Shown piece by piece: positions 15,219 to 24,270 of a DNA stretch of 49,855 nucleotides. This stretch comes from a bacterium 1xD8-48. Lineage in GTDB: Bacteria; Bacillota; Clostridia; Lachnospirales; Lachnospiraceae. The stretch lies in contig QZDS01000035.1 of assembly GCA_009917455.1 (NCBI GenBank), positions 1 to 49,855 on the forward strand, read 5' to 3'. The translations under genes were made by a program, and so were the position numbers. Position 1 is the first letter of the stretch. Every line of letters starts with the position of its first letter. Below the pieces are notes generated by a model, which ran no database searches, was not told the DNA's origin, and worked only from the letters and a program-made list of their open reading frames with translations.

Positions 15219-17279
15219 ATGAGTTGTCCTGAGAACATTACCAGTCTGAAAGGCATCGGAGAAAAAACGGCCAGGCTCTTTAACCGGCTTGGCATATATG
15301 ACACCGGGGAGCTCCTTTCCTATTATCCGAGAAGCTATGAAACCTTTGAGCCTCCCGTAAAGCTGGCAAACGCTCCCACAGAAAAAACGGTTACCTTAGA
15401 GCTGTTTCTTCTCGGGGATTTCAAATGGAAAAAGGTAAATAACCGCTCTATCGGCACGGGACTTTGCAGCGACGGGGAAAACAAGGTTTCCATCACTTAT
15501 TTTAACGCCCCCTATCTGAAAAAGAAGCTCTGCGCCGGAAGCGCTTATCTGTTCCGCGGGAAATTAAAGCCGGAAGGTTCAAAATATCGCATGGACCAGC
15601 CAAAGCTTTATACCCGGGAGGAATACCGGGAAGTCTGCGGACGGATGCTTCCCTGCTATGGTCTTACCGCAGGCCTTACCAATAAAGCGGTTATGAAAGC
15701 AGCGGAAAAGGCCCTTGAGAGGTTTTCTGAGGAAGAATATCTGCCGGAGGAAATTATCAGGGAATATGGGTTGGTTTCAAGGCTTCATGCAATTTCTCAG
15801 GTTCATTTTCCAAAGGACTATGAAAGCCTTTTAAGCGCCCGCAGACGGCTGGTGTTCGATGAATTTTTCCTGTTTCTTTTAGCCGTCCGGAAAATGAAGG
15901 AATATAACGAGAAACTTTCCACCGGCTATCCTATGGTGGAAACCGCATGGACGGGACGCTTTCTGGAGGCGCTCCCCTATCGTCTGACAGGAGCGCAGCA
16001 GCGGGTGTGGAAGGAAATTGAGACGGACCTCGTAAGCGGGAAGTGTATGAACCGGCTGGTTCAGGGGGACGTAGGCTCCGGGAAAACCATCCTGGCCTTT
16101 CTGGCCCTCCTTCTGACCGTCAGCAACGGCTATCAGGGAGCGCTTATGGCGCCTACCGAAATTCTGGCGGCCCAGCATTTTGAGCAGCTTGCCATGCTGA
16201 CTAACCGGTATCAGCTCCCTTTCAAGCCGGTTCTTCTAACAGGCTCTCTGGGGACGGCGGCGAAAAGGGAGGTCTGCCGGAAAGTAGAATCGGGAGAGGC
16301 GAATGTGGTTATCGGAACCCATGCCCTGATACAGGAAAAGGTAAATTACAGTAAACTGGCTTTGGTCATCACAGACGAGCAGCACCGTTTCGGTGTCCGT
16401 CAGAGAGAAATCTTAAGCGAAAAGGGCGGCCGGGCAAACGTGCTGGTGATGAGCGCCACCCCTATTCCCAGAACCCTTGCCATTATTTTATACGGGGATA
16501 TGCATCTATCCGTGGTGGAGGAGCTGCCGGCGGGACGAATCCCCATCAAAAACTGTGTGGTGGGCACCTCCTACCGAAAGAAAGCCTATGAGTTTATTGC
16601 AAACGAGGTGGCAAAGGGAAATCAGGCTTATGTCATCTGCCCCATGGTGGAGGCGGACGAAAATTCAGACTCCTCCCTTGAAAATGTAACGGATTACGGG
16701 GAAAAGCTAAAGGAGCAGCTTCCAAAGTCCGTCCATGTGGAAATTCTTCACGGAAAGATGAAGGCGGCGGACAAAAAAAGGATTATGGAGGCCTTTGCGG
16801 CAGGGGATATCCATGTGCTGGTGTCAACCACGGTGATTGAGGTGGGCATTAATGTGCCGAACGCCACAGTGATGATGATTGAAAACGCGGAGCGGTTCGG
16901 ACTCGCCCAGCTTCATCAGCTCCGGGGGCGTATCGGGAGAGGAAAGGAGCAGTCCTATTGTATTTTCTTAAATGCCTCCGACAGGGAACAGTCTATGGAC
17001 AGGCTGAAAATTTTAAATAAATCCAATGATGGTTTTTACATTGCGGAGGAGGATTTAAAGCTCCGGGGGCCGGGGGATTTGTTCGGCATCCGCCAGAGCG
17101 GGGAAATGGAATTTAAGATTGCCGATATCTATCAGGATGCGGAGATTTTAAAGAAAATCAGCGTTACCGTAGACCGGATTCTCATGGAAGACGCACAGCT
17201 TACAGAGGAAAGACATGCGTCTCTTTACCGGTACCTGAATGAAAATGCTGGAAAATTTATTGACTTTAGGACAATCTGA
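15219..17279 (+). CDS. recG: ATP-dependent DNA helicase RecG
   Basis: RecG remodels stalled replication forks and Holliday junctions. The 686-residue protein has the N-terminal wedge/OB region (ITSLKGIGEKTARLFNRLGI, with a helix-hairpin-helix-like start). It has a helicase core with Walker A GDVGSGKT (about 283-290) and the DEQH box (386-389). SATPIPRTLA, STTVIEVGINVPNATVMMIENAERFGLAQLHQLRGRIGRG and the C-terminal TRG-like wedge-contact region follow. I chose the ATG at 15219, with GAGG eight bases upstream; the ATG at 15192 has no ribosome site. degV follows 41 bases later. Confidence 0.96.
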   Translation: MSCPENITSLKGIGEKTARLFNRLGIYDTGELLSYYPRSYETFEPPVKLANAPTEKTVTLELFLLGDFKWKKVNNRSIGTGLCSDGENKVSITYFNAPYLKKKLCAGSAYLFRGKLKPEGSKYRMDQPKLYTREEYREVCGRMLPCYGLTAGLTNKAVMKAAEKALERFSEEEYLPEEIIREYGLVSRLHAISQVHFPKDYESLLSARRRLVFDEFFLFLLAVRKMKEYNEKLSTGYPMVETAWTGRFLEALPYRLTGAQQRVWKEIETDLVSGKCMNRLVQGDVGSGKTILAFLALLLTVSNGYQGALMAPTEILAAQHFEQLAMLTNRYQLPFKPVLLTGSLGTAAKREVCRKVESGEANVVIGTHALIQEKVNYSKLALVITDEQHRFGVRQREILSEKGGRANVLVMSATPIPRTLAIILYGDMHLSVVEELPAGRIPIKNCVVGTSYRKKAYEFIANEVAKGNQAYVICPMVEADENSDSSLENVTDYGEKLKEQLPKSVHVEILHGKMKAADKKRIMEAFAAGDIHVLVSTTVIEVGINVPNATVMMIENAERFGLAQLHQLRGRIGRGKEQSYCIFLNASDREQSMDRLKILNKSNDGFYIAEEDLKLRGPGDLFGIRQSGEMEFKIADIYQDAEILKKISVTVDRILMEDAQLTEERHASLYRYLNENAGKFIDFRTI

Positions 17280-17320
17280 CAGTAAGATGTATTTGCGTAG
17301 AAAGAAAGGATTGAGAAGAC

Positions 17321-18187
17321 GTGAGTAAGAAAATAGCAATCGTGACAGATTCAAACAGCGGTATTACACAGGCGGAGGCGGCAGAGCTTGGAGTAGTGGT
17401 TCTGCCTATGCCCTTTATGATTAACGAGGAGACTTTTTTTGAGGACATTACCCTTGGTCAGGAGGAATTTTATGAAAGGCTTGAATCAGGGGCCGATGTA
17501 GTGACCAGTCAGCCAAGTCCCGAGACGGTAATGAATTTGTGGAAGGAGACTCTCAAAGAGTATGACGAGATTGTGCATATTCCCATGAGCAGCGGCCTTT
17601 CTGGCTCCTGCCAGAGCGCGGTCATGCTGGCCGAGGATTTTGACGGAAAAGTGCAGGTGGTGAATAACCAGCGAATTTCCGTAACACAGCGTCAGTCGGT
17701 GATGGACGCAAAGCTTCTGGCCGGAAGAGGTATGGATGCGTATGAAATCAAAGAATTTCTTGAAAAAGACAAATTCAATTCCAGTATCTATATTATGCTG
17801 GACACCTTATACTATCTGAAAAAGGGCGGAAGAATCACTCCGGCGGCCGCAGCAATCGGAACCATTTTGAAATTAAAGCCCGTGCTTACCATCCAGGGGG
17901 ATAAGCTGGATGCCTATGCCAGGGCGAGAACGGCAAATCAGGGCAAATCCATTATGACAAGCGCTATCAGGAACGATATGGAGAGCCGTTTCGGCGGAGC
18001 AGCGCCTGATAATATCTGGCTGGAGATTGCCTATACGAAGGACCGGCAGGCGGCAGAGCAGTTTGCGCAGGAGCTTCTTAAAGAATTTCCGGGTTTTGAT
18101 ATCGAAATTAATCCTCTTTCTTTAAGCGTGGCCTGCCATATCGGACCGGGTTCACTGGCAGTGGCATGCTGTAAAAAAATCAGATAA
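17321..18187 (+). CDS. DegV family fatty-acid-binding protein (possible FakB)
   Basis: DegV proteins bind a single fatty acid in a two-domain fold; those that work with FakA are called FakB. The 288-residue product shows the N-terminal IAIVTDSNSGI motif, PMPFMINEETFFEDI, TSQPSPETV and HIPMSSGLSGSCQSAVMLA. The LYYLKKGGRITPAAAAIGTILKLKPVLTI stretch is the other family signature, and it ends HIGPGSLAVACCKK. The start is GTG, with AAGGA ten bases before. With fakA in the same neighbourhood, a FakB role is a reasonable inference, but the lipid specificity is unknown. Confidence 0.93.
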   Translation: MSKKIAIVTDSNSGITQAEAAELGVVVLPMPFMINEETFFEDITLGQEEFYERLESGADVVTSQPSPETVMNLWKETLKEYDEIVHIPMSSGLSGSCQSAVMLAEDFDGKVQVVNNQRISVTQRQSVMDAKLLAGRGMDAYEIKEFLEKDKFNSSIYIMLDTLYYLKKGGRITPAAAAIGTILKLKPVLTIQGDKLDAYARARTANQGKSIMTSAIRNDMESRFGGAAPDNIWLEIAYTKDRQAAEQFAQELLKEFPGFDIEINPLSLSVACHIGPGSLAVACCKKIR

Positions 18188-18213
18188 ATTAAAAGAAAAA
18201 GAGGTTTGTATTA

Positions 18214-20136
18214 ATGGCAAAAACGGAAGTCTATGACGCTTCCAGTATCATTGTTTTGGAAGGTCTTGAAGCGGTAAGAAAAAGACCGGGAATGTATATC
18301 GGCAGTGTTTCTACCAGAGGATTAAACCACCTTATCTACGAAATCGTGGATAATGCGGTAGATGAACATCTGGCAGGCTATTGCAGCCACATTTACGTGA
18401 CCCTCGAGGCGGACGGTTCCGCCACGGTGGAGGACAACGGCCGCGGAATTCCCGTGGGAAAGCATGAAAAGGGAATCAGCGCGGAGCGTCTGGTTTTTAC
18501 CACGCTTCACGCAGGCGGCAAATTCGACGATTCGGCTTATAAGACCAGCGGCGGCCTGCACGGGGTGGGCTCCTCCGTTGTAAATGCGCTTTCCACAAGG
18601 TTGACCGTGCAAGTCAAAAACGGCGGACGTATTTATGAGGACAGCTACGAGAGAGGAAATCCGGTAACCGAGCTTGTGGACGGACTGCTTCCGGTGGTGG
18701 GCAGAACAAAAGAGAGCGGGACGAAGATAAACTTCCTTCCTGACGATACGATTTTTGACAGGACACGGTTCAAGGAGGACGATATCAAGAGCCGGATGCA
18801 CGAGACGGCCTACCTGAATCCTGAACTAACCATTGTCTTTGAGGATAAAAGAAAAGAACAGACAGAACATATCGAATACCATGAGCCCGACGGGATTATC
18901 GGCTTTATCCGGGATATGAATAAATCAAAAGAAAGCATCTGCGACGTGATTTATTTTAAGGGGGAAAGCGAAGGGATTTCCGTGGAGGGGGCCCTGCAGT
19001 ACATCAATGAATTTCACGAAAATGTGATGGGCTTTTGCAACAATATCTACAATTCGGAGGGCGGGACCCATTTAACCGGGTTTAAGACGGCTTTTACCAA
19101 CATTATCAATACCTACGCGAGAGATTTAAACATTTTAAAGGAAAAGGACGCCAACTTTACCGGTACGGACGTGCGAAACGGAATGACGGCGGTAATTTCC
19201 TTAAAGCACCCCGACCCAAGATTTGAGGGACAGACAAAGACGAAGCTGGACAATCAGGATGCGGCAAAGGTGGTATCCAAGATTGCGTCAGACGAGCTTG
19301 TCCGCTATTTTGACAGGAATCTGGATATCCTCAAAAACGTCATCGGCTGTGCGGAAAAGGCGGCGAAAATCCGTAAGAGCGAGGAGCGGGCAAAAACCAA
19401 TATGCTCACAAAGCAGAAATTTTCCTTTGACTCCAATGGAAAGCTGGCCAACTGCGAGTCAAAGGACGCCGGAAAATGCGAAATCTTTATCGTGGAGGGA
19501 GATTCCGCGGGAGGCAGCGCCAAGATGGCAAGGAACCGGGCCTATCAGGCGATTCTTCCTATCCGGGGCAAAATCCTGAACGTAGAGAAGGCAAGCATTG
19601 ACAAGGTTCTGGCAAATGCGGAAATCAAAACCATGATTTACGCTTTCGGCTGCGGCTTTTCCGAAGGCTACGGCAACGATTTCGACATCTCAAAGCTGCG
19701 CTACGATAAGATTATCATCATGGCGGATGCGGACGTGGACGGCGCCCATATTTCAACGTTGCTTCTCACTCTGTTTTACCGCTTTATGCCGGAGCTTATT
19801 TACGAGGGGCACGTGTATCTTGCCATGCCGCCTCTTTATAAGGCTATGCCCTCTAAGGGGGAGGAGGAGTACCTCTACGATGACAAGGCGCTGGAAAAGT
19901 ACCGTAAACGCCACAAGGGGCCTTTTACGCTGCAAAGATACAAAGGACTCGGGGAGATGGACGCCTCCCAGCTCTGGGAGACCACTTTGAATCCCGAGAC
20001 AAGAATTTTAAAGCAAGTTGCCATTGAGGATGCCCGCATGGCCTCGGAGGTGACGGAAATGCTGATGGGAACGGATGTGCCGCCGCGGAAAGCGTTTATT
20101 TACGAGCACGCCACGGATGCGGAGCTGGATATATAA
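18214..20136 (+). CDS. parE: Type IIA DNA topoisomerase subunit B (ParE/GyrB)
   Basis: This is the ATPase subunit of a type IIA topoisomerase, forming an A2B2 complex with the next gene product. The 640-residue protein has the GHKL ATPase domain (EIVDNAVDEHLAG, VEDNGRGIPVG, KTSGGLHGVGSSVVNALS), a transducer domain, and the Toprim domain with EGDSAGGSAK (about 426) and DADVDGAH (about 505). QRYKGLGEMDASQLWETTLNP follows. YKTSGGLHGVG (threonine rather than valine) is the ParE form. Together with the A subunit's missing GyrA box, I favour topoisomerase IV over gyrase. Clear-cut assignment needs the other pair of the genome. Confidence 0.85.
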   Translation: MAKTEVYDASSIIVLEGLEAVRKRPGMYIGSVSTRGLNHLIYEIVDNAVDEHLAGYCSHIYVTLEADGSATVEDNGRGIPVGKHEKGISAERLVFTTLHAGGKFDDSAYKTSGGLHGVGSSVVNALSTRLTVQVKNGGRIYEDSYERGNPVTELVDGLLPVVGRTKESGTKINFLPDDTIFDRTRFKEDDIKSRMHETAYLNPELTIVFEDKRKEQTEHIEYHEPDGIIGFIRDMNKSKESICDVIYFKGESEGISVEGALQYINEFHENVMGFCNNIYNSEGGTHLTGFKTAFTNIINTYARDLNILKEKDANFTGTDVRNGMTAVISLKHPDPRFEGQTKTKLDNQDAAKVVSKIASDELVRYFDRNLDILKNVIGCAEKAAKIRKSEERAKTNMLTKQKFSFDSNGKLANCESKDAGKCEIFIVEGDSAGGSAKMARNRAYQAILPIRGKILNVEKASIDKVLANAEIKTMIYAFGCGFSEGYGNDFDISKLRYDKIIIMADADVDGAHISTLLLTLFYRFMPELIYEGHVYLAMPPLYKAMPSKGEEEYLYDDKALEKYRKRHKGPFTLQRYKGLGEMDASQLWETTLNPETRILKQVAIEDARMASEVTEMLMGTDVPPRKAFIYEHATDAELDI

Positions 20137-20204
20137 AATTACTCTGCGCGTGACGGCGAAAACAACGCAGCGCCAGGTGCGCAGACCAGGAACAGGGGAA
20201 AATA

Positions 20205-22445
20205 ATGGAAGAAACAATTATCAAAGCCGAGTATTCCGAGGTGATGCAGAAATCCTATATCGACTATGCCATGAGCGTTATCATCGCAAGAGCGCTGCCG
20301 GACGCCAGGGACGGCTTAAAGCCAGTGCAGCGCCGTGTCCTTTACGATATGCATGAGCTGGGAATCCGGTATGACCGGCCGTACAGGAAAAGCGCCCGTA
20401 TTGTGGGAGACACCATGGGTAAATACCACCCTCACGGCGACAGCTCCATCTACGATGCGCTGGTGGTGATGACCCAGGAATTTAAAAAGGGGCTTCCGCT
20501 GATTGACGGCCACGGAAATTTCGGAAATATTGAAGGCGACGGCGCAGCCGCCATGCGTTATACCGAGGCAAGGCTTGAAAAGGTCACTCAGGAGGCTTTT
20601 CTGGCCGATTTAGATAAGGATGTGGTGGATTTTATTCCCAATTTCGACGAGACGGAAACGGAGCCGGCGGTTCTCCCGGCAAAAATTCCCAATCTCCTTG
20701 TAAACGGCTCCGAGGGAATCGCGGTAGGTATGGCCACAAGCATTCCGCCACACAATCTCATAGAAGTGGTGGATGCGGTAAAAGCCTATATGCTGGACGA
20801 GTCTATCACCGACGAGGGGCTGATGAAATATATCAAGGGGCCGGATTTTCCTACCGGCGGCATTGTGATTAACAAGGACGAGCTGAAAAGTATCTATAAT
20901 ACGGGCGTCGGAAAAATCAAAGTCCGGGGGAAAGTGGATATCGAAAAGGGCAAAGCCGGGAGAATCAACGTGGTAATCACAGAGATTCCCTATCCCATGA
21001 CAGGAGCGAATATCTCCAAATTCCTGATGGATGTAGCCGCCCTTGCGGAAAGCAAAAAGGCGCCGGACATCGTGGATATCTCCAACCAGTCATCCAAGGA
21101 AGGCATTCGGATTGTGATTGAGCTGCGTAAGGACGCAGACGCCGACAACTTTGTCAATATGCTGTACAAAAAAACCCGTCTTGAGGACACCTTTGGCGTA
21201 AATATGCTTGCCATAGCGAACGGCAGGCCGGAGGTAATGAGCCTTCGGCAGATTATTAAGCATAACGTGGATTTCCAGTTCCAGGTGGCGGCCAGAAAAT
21301 ACACCACCCTCCTTGAAAAGGAGCGAGAGCGGAAGGAAATCCAGGAGGGCTTAATCAGAGCCTGCAATGTAATCGACCTTGTAATTGAAATCCTGCGGGG
21401 CTCCAGGGACAGGGCAATGGCAAAGGCCTGCCTTACGGAAGGGAAAACCACAGGAATCAAATTCCGTTCGAGAGAATCAAAGGTGATGGCCTCCCAGCTT
21501 AATTTTACAGAAAAGCAGGCAAATGCCATTCTTGAGATGCGTCTGTATAAGCTCATTGGCCTGGAGCTGGAGGCTCTCATTAACGAGCATGAGGAAACCA
21601 TGGCAAATATCTATCGCTACGAGGATATTTTAGAGCGCCGGGATTCCATGGCACAGGTGATTATCAACGAGCTTGAGGGCATCCGCAAGGCTTATGGCCG
21701 GAAGAGAAGAACCGTCATTGAAAATGCGGCGGAGGCGGTTTATACTGAGAAGAAAATTGAGGAAACGGAAGTTGTTTTCCTGATGAACCGCTTTGGCTAC
21801 GCAAGAGTTATTGATACCGCCGCATATGAAAGGAACCGGGAAGCGGCGGAGGGTGAAAACAAATATGTGATTTCCTGTAAAAACACAGGCAGAATCTGCG
21901 TCTTTACCAATACCGGACAGCTATACACCGTAAAGGTTTCGGATATTCCCTTTGGAAAATTCAGGGATAAGGGAATCCCTATCGATAACATCAGTAATTT
22001 TAACGGGGAAAAGGAGTCCGTGATTGCCGTCCACAGCCAGACGAGCCTGAACCTCTACCGGATGGTATTTATCACGAAGCTTGCCATGATGAAGGTGGTA
22101 GACGGAGGCGAGTTTGACGTGGCAAAGCGGACGGTAGCCGCGACCAAACTGGCGGAGGGCGACGAGGTGGCGGACGTCACCGTCTTAAACGAACAGAGAC
22201 AGGTTATTTTAAAAAGCGCAAACGGCTTCTTCCTGAAATTTGACGTGGAGGAAATTCCCGACAAAAAGAAAAACGCCGTGGGTGTCCGGGGAATGAAGCT
22301 GGGCGACGACGATTTTATAGAAGATGTTTATTATACGAAGGCGGACGAAAGCCTGGTGATTGACTATAAAAACAAGCCTCTTGATCTGACGAAAATGAAA
22401 ACGGCAAAGAGAGACGGAAAAGGCACAAAACCAAGAGGGCTTTGA
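20205..22445 (+). CDS. parC: Type IIA DNA topoisomerase subunit A (ParC-like)
   Basis: This is the DNA cleavage/religation subunit. The 746-residue protein has the winged-helix cleavage domain with SYIDYAMSVIIARALPDARDGLKPVQRR, GKYHPHGDSSIYDA and AAAMRYTEARLEK, where Tyr119 is the catalytic tyrosine. The coiled-coil and a C-terminal beta-pinwheel follow. The GyrA box (QRRGGKG) that lets gyrase wrap DNA is absent. The pinwheel region is short, as in topoisomerase IV. The quinolone-determining region reads GDSSIYDA with the usual serines. It lies 68 bases after the B subunit gene with a GGGGAAA site. An unusual gyrase is the alternative. Confidence 0.85.
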   Translation: MEETIIKAEYSEVMQKSYIDYAMSVIIARALPDARDGLKPVQRRVLYDMHELGIRYDRPYRKSARIVGDTMGKYHPHGDSSIYDALVVMTQEFKKGLPLIDGHGNFGNIEGDGAAAMRYTEARLEKVTQEAFLADLDKDVVDFIPNFDETETEPAVLPAKIPNLLVNGSEGIAVGMATSIPPHNLIEVVDAVKAYMLDESITDEGLMKYIKGPDFPTGGIVINKDELKSIYNTGVGKIKVRGKVDIEKGKAGRINVVITEIPYPMTGANISKFLMDVAALAESKKAPDIVDISNQSSKEGIRIVIELRKDADADNFVNMLYKKTRLEDTFGVNMLAIANGRPEVMSLRQIIKHNVDFQFQVAARKYTTLLEKERERKEIQEGLIRACNVIDLVIEILRGSRDRAMAKACLTEGKTTGIKFRSRESKVMASQLNFTEKQANAILEMRLYKLIGLELEALINEHEETMANIYRYEDILERRDSMAQVIINELEGIRKAYGRKRRTVIENAAEAVYTEKKIEETEVVFLMNRFGYARVIDTAAYERNREAAEGENKYVISCKNTGRICVFTNTGQLYTVKVSDIPFGKFRDKGIPIDNISNFNGEKESVIAVHSQTSLNLYRMVFITKLAMMKVVDGGEFDVAKRTVAATKLAEGDEVADVTVLNEQRQVILKSANGFFLKFDVEEIPDKKKNAVGVRGMKLGDDDFIEDVYYTKADESLVIDYKNKPLDLTKMKTAKRDGKGTKPRGL

Positions 22446-22459
22446 GGAAAGGAGCGTAT

Positions 22460-23008
22460 ATGCGTGTGATAGCCGGAAAGGCAAGGAGCCTGAGGCTCAA
22501 AACCCCCGCTGGAACAGAGGTGCGTCCCACAACGGACAGAATCAAGGAAACCCTTTTTAATATGATTCAGACAGAGGTGCCGGGCAGCCTTTTTATCGAT
22601 TTGTTTGCGGGAAGCGGCGGAATCGGTATTGAAGCCTTAAGCAGAGGCGCCCGCCATGCTTATTTTATTGACAGCGCGTCGGAATCCGCCGCCTGTATCA
22701 GGGATAACCTTATTTTTACGAAGCTTTCAGAGAATGCAACATTGCTCAGGCAGGATGCGGCTGCGGCGCTTCGCCAGATTCGCGAGCGGGAGGCGGACAT
22801 TATTTTCATGGACCCGCCCTATCAGGGAGGGTATGAGGCCGGTATTTTCAGAACGCTCCGGGAAATGCCCTACGTTACCGAAAACACGGTGATAATCCTG
22901 GAAGCGGAAGCCGGGAAAAATATGGATTTCCTGAAAGACCTGGGATTTGAAGCCGTCAGGGAGAAGAAATACAGAACCAACAAACATGTATTCATAAAAA
23001 AATTATGA
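22460..23008 (+). CDS. rsmD: 16S rRNA (guanine(966)-N(2))-methyltransferase RsmD
   Basis: RsmD methylates G966 of 16S rRNA during small-subunit assembly. The 182-residue protein opens with MRVIAGKARSLRLKTP and VRPTTDRIKETLFNMIQ. The SAM-binding FIDLFAGSGGIGIEALSRGA comes next, and the catalytic DPPY appears as FMDPPYQGG (family NPPY/DPPY). I chose the ATG at 22460 because AAAGGAG precedes it and it aligns with the family. A TTG overlapping the previous stop would add six residues. coaD follows, the same order as in Bacillus. Confidence 0.95.
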   Translation: MRVIAGKARSLRLKTPAGTEVRPTTDRIKETLFNMIQTEVPGSLFIDLFAGSGGIGIEALSRGARHAYFIDSASESAACIRDNLIFTKLSENATLLRQDAAAALRQIREREADIIFMDPPYQGGYEAGIFRTLREMPYVTENTVIILEAEAGKNMDFLKDLGFEAVREKKYRTNKHVFIKKL

Positions 23009-23057
23009 GTCTGCAGACGATTTTTACAGAGGCAGACGATATGAGGGGTGTAGAATT

Positions 23058-23549
23058 ATGAGAAAAGCAATTTATCCCGGCAGTTTTGACCCGATGACAT
23101 ACGGACATCTGGATATTATACAGCGCGCTGCGAAAATCTTCGATGAATTAACGGTCAGCGTCCTGAATAATAAATTAAAGACTCCATTGTTTTCTGTGGA
23201 AGAACGTGTTAAGATATTACAGAAAGCTGTTGCCGATATGCCAAATGTGAAAGTGGAATCTTTCAGCGGCCTTTTGGTGGATTATGCCAAATCAAGGGAT
23301 GTTCCCGTGGTAATCAGGGGGCTGCGCGCAATTACCGACTTTGAGTACGAACTCCAGAATGCACAGACAAACGCCAAGCTCTCCAGAGGGGAATTAGATA
23401 CCATGTTTCTTACCACCAGCCTGGAATACGCTTACCTTAGTTCCTCCAGCGTGAAGGAAATTGCGAGCTTTAACGGAGATATTTCCATGTGCGTACCTGA
23501 TTTTGTGGCAGAGCTTGTGTATCAGAAATACGGGTTTTTAAAGAAGTAA
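23058..23549 (+). CDS. coaD: Pantetheine-phosphate adenylyltransferase
   Basis: CoaD makes dephospho-CoA from ATP and 4'-phosphopantetheine, the penultimate step of CoA synthesis. The 163-residue protein has the nucleotidyltransferase motif as YPGSFDPMTYGHLDII (the (T/H)xGH signature is TYGH, residues 15-18). It also has LRAITDFEYELQNA and TSLEYAYLSSSSVKEIASF with the ISSS-type ATP-binding loop. The length is standard. It lies in the conserved rsmD-coaD-ylbJ neighbourhood. Confidence 0.97.
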   Translation: MRKAIYPGSFDPMTYGHLDIIQRAAKIFDELTVSVLNNKLKTPLFSVEERVKILQKAVADMPNVKVESFSGLLVDYAKSRDVPVVIRGLRAITDFEYELQNAQTNAKLSRGELDTMFLTTSLEYAYLSSSSVKEIASFNGDISMCVPDFVAELVYQKYGFLKK

Positions 23550-23564
23550 AGTGGGGGAAGGCGC

Positions 23565-24185
23565 ATGAGCAGCAAAATTGAACAATTAATTGATGAAATC
23601 GAGGAGTATGTTGACAGTTGTAAATACCAGCCTCTTTCCAATACAAAGATTATTGTGAACAAGGAGGAGATTGACGAGCTTTTGCGAGAGCTCCGCATGA
23701 AGACTCCCGATGAAATCAAGCGGTATCAGAAAATCATCAGCAATAAGGAAGCCATTTTGAGCGATGCAAGGGCTAAAGCCGAGGCTCTGATTAATGATGC
23801 CACCGTTCATACTAATGAACTGATTAATGAGCATGAAATCATGCAGCAGGCTTATGCGCAGGCCAACGAGGTGGTGAAAATGGCCACCCAGCAGGCGCAG
23901 GAGATTCTTGACAACGCAACCATAGAGGCCAATAATATGCGGATGGCGGCAATGCAGTATACGGATGATATTTTAGCCAATGTGGAAAATCTCATCAATC
24001 AGACCATGCGTACCACCACAGAGCATTACGAGAGCTTTTTCGGCGCGCTGAATCATTATAACGACGTGATAAATACCAACAGAGTGGAGCTGAATCCCCC
24101 GGAACCGGACAGCTATCCGGCGGCAAGTCCTGAAGGAGCCCCAAATACCGGCGGCGGTGAGAATCTGAATCTTGATTTGTTATAA
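23565..24185 (+). CDS. Coiled-coil protein of unknown function (DivIVA/ATP-synthase-b-like composition)
   Basis: This 206-residue protein is predominantly helical, with a long stretch from about residue 45 to 155 rich in A, E, Q, N and I. Examples are ARAKAEALINDATVH and EVVKMATQQAQEILDNATIEA. It ends in a flexible tail rich in proline and glycine. The spacing of hydrophobic residues suggests a dimeric coiled coil like DivIVA or the stalk subunits of ATP synthases, but it has no DivIVA N-terminal membrane-binding motif and no ATPase motif. It sits fifteen bases after coaD with a good ribosome site (GGGGGAAGG), and a terminator follows. Function unknown. Confidence 0.8.
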   Translation: MSSKIEQLIDEIEEYVDSCKYQPLSNTKIIVNKEEIDELLRELRMKTPDEIKRYQKIISNKEAILSDARAKAEALINDATVHTNELINEHEIMQQAYAQANEVVKMATQQAQEILDNATIEANNMRMAAMQYTDDILANVENLINQTMRTTTEHYESFFGALNHYNDVINTNRVELNPPEPDSYPAASPEGAPNTGGGENLNLDLL

Positions 24186-24200
24186 AATACAGAATGCGTT

Positions 24201-24233
24201 CCCGGCTTACTCCTATATGTGAGCCGGGTTTTT
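24201..24233 (+). terminator. Terminator after the coiled-coil gene
   Basis: CCCGGCTTAC (24201-24210) pairs with GTGAGCCGGG (24219-24228) through ten base pairs, with an eight-base loop and five T residues. It stands between convergent genes and ends the rsmD-coaD unit. Confidence 0.85.
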
Positions 24234-24270
24234 AAAATCCGGCTTCTGCTCTGTACAGAGTCTGCCAAAT

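Noticed and set aside
20990..21601. Minus-strand open frame of 203 codons
   Set aside because: It is antisense to the parC-like gene and its serine/arginine-rich product has no recognisable domain.
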